A DNA stretch of 17,078 bases from positions 1 to 17,078 of the forward strand of contig JAGODN010000010.1 of assembly GCA_017998195.1 (NCBI GenBank), given 5' to 3'. Positions 14,844 to 17,078 of this stretch are shown here, piece by piece. This DNA comes from Desulfobulbus sp. Lineage in GTDB: Bacteria > Desulfobacterota > Desulfobulbia > Desulfobulbales > Desulfobulbaceae. The notes under the pieces are model-generated. The model did not search any database, was not told where the DNA came from, and saw only the letters and a list, made by a program, of their open reading frames with translations. Position numbers and translations under genes: made by a program. Every line of letters begins with the position of its first letter. The stretch's first letter is position 1.

Positions 14844-15866
14844 ATGAACGACACCTTTCTCAAGGCCTGCCGCGGCGAACAGACCGCCTACACCCCGGTC
14901 TGGTTCATGCGCCAGGCCGGCCGCTACCTGCCCGAATACCAGCGGGTGCGCAGCCGGGTCAGCTTCCTTGAACTGTGCAAGCGGCCCGAGTTGTGCACCG
15001 AGGTGACCCTGCAGCCCATCGACCTGTTCGGCTTCGACGCGGCCATCCTCTTCTCCGACATCCTCATCCCCATGGAGGCCATGGGGCTCGATCTCGAATT
15101 CCACGAGGGCCGCGGCCCGGTGTTCGCCGACCCGGTGCGCAGCGGTCGTGCCGTGGACGCGCTGCGCATCCCGGACCCGGAGGCGGAACTGCCCTTCGTG
15201 CTCGAGACCATCCGCCTGCTCCGGCGGGAATTGCAGGTGCCGCTCATCGGCTTTGCCGGCGCGCCCTTCACCCTGGCCACCTACCTGATCGAGGGCGGCA
15301 GCTCCAAGGTCTTCCTCCACACCAAGCGGATGATGTTCCAGCAGCCGGAACTGTACGACCGCCTGCTCGCCAAGATCACCGCCTGCACCAGCGCCTACCT
15401 GCAGGCCCAGGCGCGCGCCGGGGCCCAGGCCCTGCAATTGTTCGACAGCTGGGCCGGGGTGCTGGCGCCGTGCGACTACGAACGCTTCGCCCTGCCCTGG
15501 GTGCGGTCCATCGTCGCCGACCTGCGGGCCGTGACCGACATCCCGATCATCTACTTCGCCAACAACGGCGCCACCCTGCTGCCCCTGACCTCCACCCTGG
15601 AGGCGGACGTGCTCGGCGTCGACTGGCGCCTGCCCATCGGCGAGGCCATCCGCCAGGCGGGCAACCACGCGGTGCAGGGCAACCTCGACCCGGTTGCCCT
15701 GTTCCTGCCGCGGGAACGGCTCGAGGAGCGCATCCGCACCATGCTCGCCGAGGCTGCCGGGGCGCGCGGCTACATCTTCAACCTCGGCCACGGCATCCTG
15801 CCCGAGACCCCGCCCGAGCAGGCGCGCATCGCGGTCGAGGCCGTCCACCGCTTCAGCGGCCGCTGA
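14844..15866 (+). CDS. hemE: Uroporphyrinogen III decarboxylase
   Basis: A 340-residue enzyme that removes four carboxyl groups from uroporphyrinogen III to give coproporphyrinogen III. All hallmark segments are present: TPVWFMRQAGRYLPEY with Arg23 and Arg27, FGFDAAILFSDIL with Asp72 (counterpart of Asp86 in human UROD), GAPFTLATYLIEGG, LQLFDSWAG, GNLDP, and the C-terminal FNLGHGILPETP. Length is normal, so it is a true HemE and not a methyltransferase-type paralogue. Two adjacent ATGs exist; the second (14844) has GGAG at 6 nt and gives the usual MNDTFLKACRGE start. It lies 77 nt after the AhbD-like gene and 11 nt before the HD gene. Confidence 0.97.
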   Translation: MNDTFLKACRGEQTAYTPVWFMRQAGRYLPEYQRVRSRVSFLELCKRPELCTEVTLQPIDLFGFDAAILFSDILIPMEAMGLDLEFHEGRGPVFADPVRSGRAVDALRIPDPEAELPFVLETIRLLRRELQVPLIGFAGAPFTLATYLIEGGSSKVFLHTKRMMFQQPELYDRLLAKITACTSAYLQAQARAGAQALQLFDSWAGVLAPCDYERFALPWVRSIVADLRAVTDIPIIYFANNGATLLPLTSTLEADVLGVDWRLPIGEAIRQAGNHAVQGNLDPVALFLPRERLEERIRTMLAEAAGARGYIFNLGHGILPETPPEQARIAVEAVHRFSGR

Positions 15867-15877
15867 CCGCTCGCCCG

Positions 15878-16468
15878 ATGCCGACCGCCATGGCCGCCAT
15901 GCCCTCCGATCCAGTGCCGACGATCGACACCTGCCTGCGGCTGATGGACCGCTACCAGATGCTGCCCAACATCCGCCACCACTCGCTGGTGGTGGCGCGG
16001 CTGGCCGAGCAGCTGATCAGCGGCCTGATCGCCGCCAACCCGGACCGACCCCAGCCCGACCGGGCACTGGTCATCGCCGGCGCCCTGCTCCACGACATCG
16101 CCAAGACTCCCTGCCTGAACAGCGACTGCGACCACGCCCGCATGGGCGGCGAGATCTGCCGCGAACACGGCTACGCGGAGATCGCCGCCATCGTCGAGGA
16201 GCACGTGCGCCTGCGCGATTTCGCCCCGACCCGCTACCGGGAAGGCCGCTTCACCGCCCCGGAGCTGGTCTACTACGCGGACAAGCGGGTGCGGCACAAC
16301 GTGGTCGTGCACCTGGACGAGCGGCTCGAATACATCATCGACCACTACGGTCGCGGCAACCCGGTGCGGCACCGGCTCATCCAGGAGAATTTTCAAAGCT
16401 GCCTCAGCCTGGAGGAACACCTGTTCCGCTGGCTGCCGTTCGCCCCGGCCCGGCTGGGCGCCTTCTGA
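15878..16468 (+). CDS. HD-domain phosphohydrolase-like protein
   Basis: A 196-residue protein with a complete HD signature: His35 in the first helix (NIRHHSLVV), His72-Asp73 in LLHDIAKT, then DHARMGGEICREHGY and EEHV with His109, and a later Asp in YYADKRV. HD proteins of this layout are metal-dependent phosphohydrolases or phosphodiesterases acting on nucleotides or related phosphates; the substrate here is unknown. Three in-frame ATGs (15878, 15890, 15899) lack a Shine-Dalgarno; the first is used, and translational coupling to hemE 11 nt upstream would explain the weak site. No membrane segments are seen. It is tightly placed in the hemE block. Confidence 0.85.
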   Translation: MPTAMAAMPSDPVPTIDTCLRLMDRYQMLPNIRHHSLVVARLAEQLISGLIAANPDRPQPDRALVIAGALLHDIAKTPCLNSDCDHARMGGEICREHGYAEIAAIVEEHVRLRDFAPTRYREGRFTAPELVYYADKRVRHNVVVHLDERLEYIIDHYGRGNPVRHRLIQENFQSCLSLEEHLFRWLPFAPARLGAF

Positions 16469-16488
16469 CCTTCTCCATTGGAGCGACC

Positions 16489-16836
16489 ATGTCCGATCCC
16501 ACCTTCGACTGGGTGCGGGACTACCCCGCCGCGATCAGCGTCTGCGACACCGAGGGCACGATCATCGCCCTCAACCGGCGGGCCGCGGAGAATTTCCGCC
16601 GGGACGGCGGCGAGCGCCTGGTCGGCTCCAGCCTGTTCAGCTGCCACCCGGAACCGGCCAACGCCATCATCCGCCGCCTGCTGCGCGACCAGACAGCCAA
16701 CACCTACTTCGTCGAGAAACACGGTCGGCGCAAACTGGTCCACCAGGCCCCCTGGTACCGGGACGGGGTGTTCGCCGGCCTGAGCGAGACCATCATCGAC
16801 CTGCCCGCCGAGGTGCCGACCAAGCGGCGGGACTGA
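16489..16836 (+). CDS. Small stand-alone PAS-domain protein
   Basis: A 115-residue protein that is essentially one PAS domain: ISVCDTEGTIIALNRRAAENF at 16-36 is the PAS core start, and the later strands run to SETIIDLP. It has no kinase, cyclase or DNA-binding partner domain, so it probably signals by binding another protein or serves as a ligand-binding subunit. SCHPEP (51-56) at a helical position is a motif I associate with a family of short PAS proteins in anaerobes; the Cys-His pair could ligate heme or metal, but that is inference. The ATG has GGAG at 5 nt. It is 20 nt after the HD gene and very likely in the same operon. Confidence 0.85.
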   Translation: MSDPTFDWVRDYPAAISVCDTEGTIIALNRRAAENFRRDGGERLVGSSLFSCHPEPANAIIRRLLRDQTANTYFVEKHGRRKLVHQAPWYRDGVFAGLSETIIDLPAEVPTKRRD

Positions 16837-16841
16837 CCACC

Positions 16842-16877
16842 CCGCCCGGACCCGCCCCTTTTGCGGACCCCGGGCGG
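16842..16877. repeat. GC-rich hairpin between the PAS and metallo-hydrolase genes
   Basis: Outer stem CCGCCCGG / CCGGGCGG (8 bp), a small internal loop, inner stem CCGC / GCGG (4 bp) and a 7-nt loop CCCTTTT. It begins 6 nt after the PAS stop codon. No U-tract follows on the plus strand, so it may slow or partly terminate transcription, or mark an mRNA processing site between the two genes. Confidence 0.5.
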
Positions 16878-16924
16878 CCATCGACCATCGCAACCGCGGC
16901 CAGCGGGCCGTCAAAGGAGCAGCC

Positions 16925-17078
16925 ATGCGCATAGCCTTCCACGGAGCGGCACAAAACGTCACCGGATCCTGTCACCTGGTCGAATGCCGGGGCAAGCAGA
17001 TTCTCATCGACTGCGGCCTGTACCAGGGCAACCGGGAAATCGACGAGGAAAACCGCAACGATTTCGGCTTTGACCCGG
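16925..17078 (+). CDS. Metallo-beta-lactamase fold / beta-CASP-type hydrolase, N-terminal fragment
   Basis: Only the first 51 residues are in the window. MRIAFHGAAQNVTGSCHLVE followed by ILIDCGLYQG is the characteristic opening of the beta-CASP branch of metallo-beta-lactamase proteins (RNA-processing exonuclease type), which are metal-dependent nucleases acting on RNA. The metal-binding HxHxDH motif would come later, beyond the edge, so activity cannot be judged. The ATG has a strong AAAGGAG at 5 nt. It is 88 nt from the PAS gene with a hairpin between, so it may be only partly linked to the heme block. Confidence 0.85.
   Translation, partial: MRIAFHGAAQNVTGSCHLVECRGKQILIDCGLYQGNREIDEENRNDFGFDP

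Noticed and set aside
1..17078. Search for CRISPR arrays, tRNA or rRNA genes, insertion sequences, attachment sites, toxin-antitoxin or defence genes
   Set aside because: No repeated spacer pattern, cloverleaf, transposase or integrase, or recognised defence domain was seen by eye; a tool-based scan could still find weak cases.

Overview
The window is a GC-rich chromosomal segment of a Gram-negative anaerobe. The gene set (a multiheme c-type cytochrome, an AhbD-like radical SAM heme enzyme beside hemE, a stand-alone PAS protein, a glutamine-dependent NAD synthetase, Lon/MltG) suggests a Desulfobacterota lineage, perhaps Desulfobulbales or Desulfuromonadia. That placement is inferred from gene content and protein style, not from a marker-gene search. 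There is no sign of a prophage, insertion sequence, CRISPR array, tRNA or rRNA, and the coding density is that of ordinary core genome.

Layout, left to right. (1) A LysR regulator (+) converges on a class I aminotransferase (-), with two hairpins between them; the distal one encloses the lysR stop codon. (2) A minus-strand block, reading right to left, holds nadE and then a membrane-anchored c-type cytochrome with 12 predicted hemes. (3) A cold-shock protein (-) has a clear intrinsic terminator and a long, AT-richer leader. (4) lon and mltG (-) form a likely operon. (5) Divergent from lon is a stand-alone left-handed beta-helix (GlmU C-domain-like) transferase (+). Its 3' end overlaps a small three-helix membrane protein gene (-), whose 5' end in turn overlaps the start of an unrecognised 356-residue protein gene (+). 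(6) A PilZ protein and a universal stress protein lie on the minus strand. (7) A rightward block carries an AhbD-like heme b synthase, hemE, an HD-domain protein, a small PAS protein and the start of a metallo-beta-lactamase/beta-CASP protein cut off by the window edge.

Functional links. The rightward block looks like a heme-related operon: a good sigma70-type promoter (TTGACC, 17-nt spacer, TATAGT) precedes the radical SAM gene, and hemE, the HD gene and the PAS gene follow closely. AhbD belongs to the siroheme-dependent route to heme, whereas HemE drains the same precursor (uroporphyrinogen III) into the coproporphyrin route, so finding them side by side is worth checking. The cytochrome alone would need 12 hemes per polypeptide, so heme supply matters to this cell. 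The rest is housekeeping: NAD synthesis, protein quality control, peptidoglycan synthesis, stress and c-di-GMP responses.

I found no clear novel multi-gene system. The least explained parts are the overlapping gene trio around 11.1-12.5 kb, the unusual heme motifs of the cytochrome, and the HD/PAS pair attached to heme genes.
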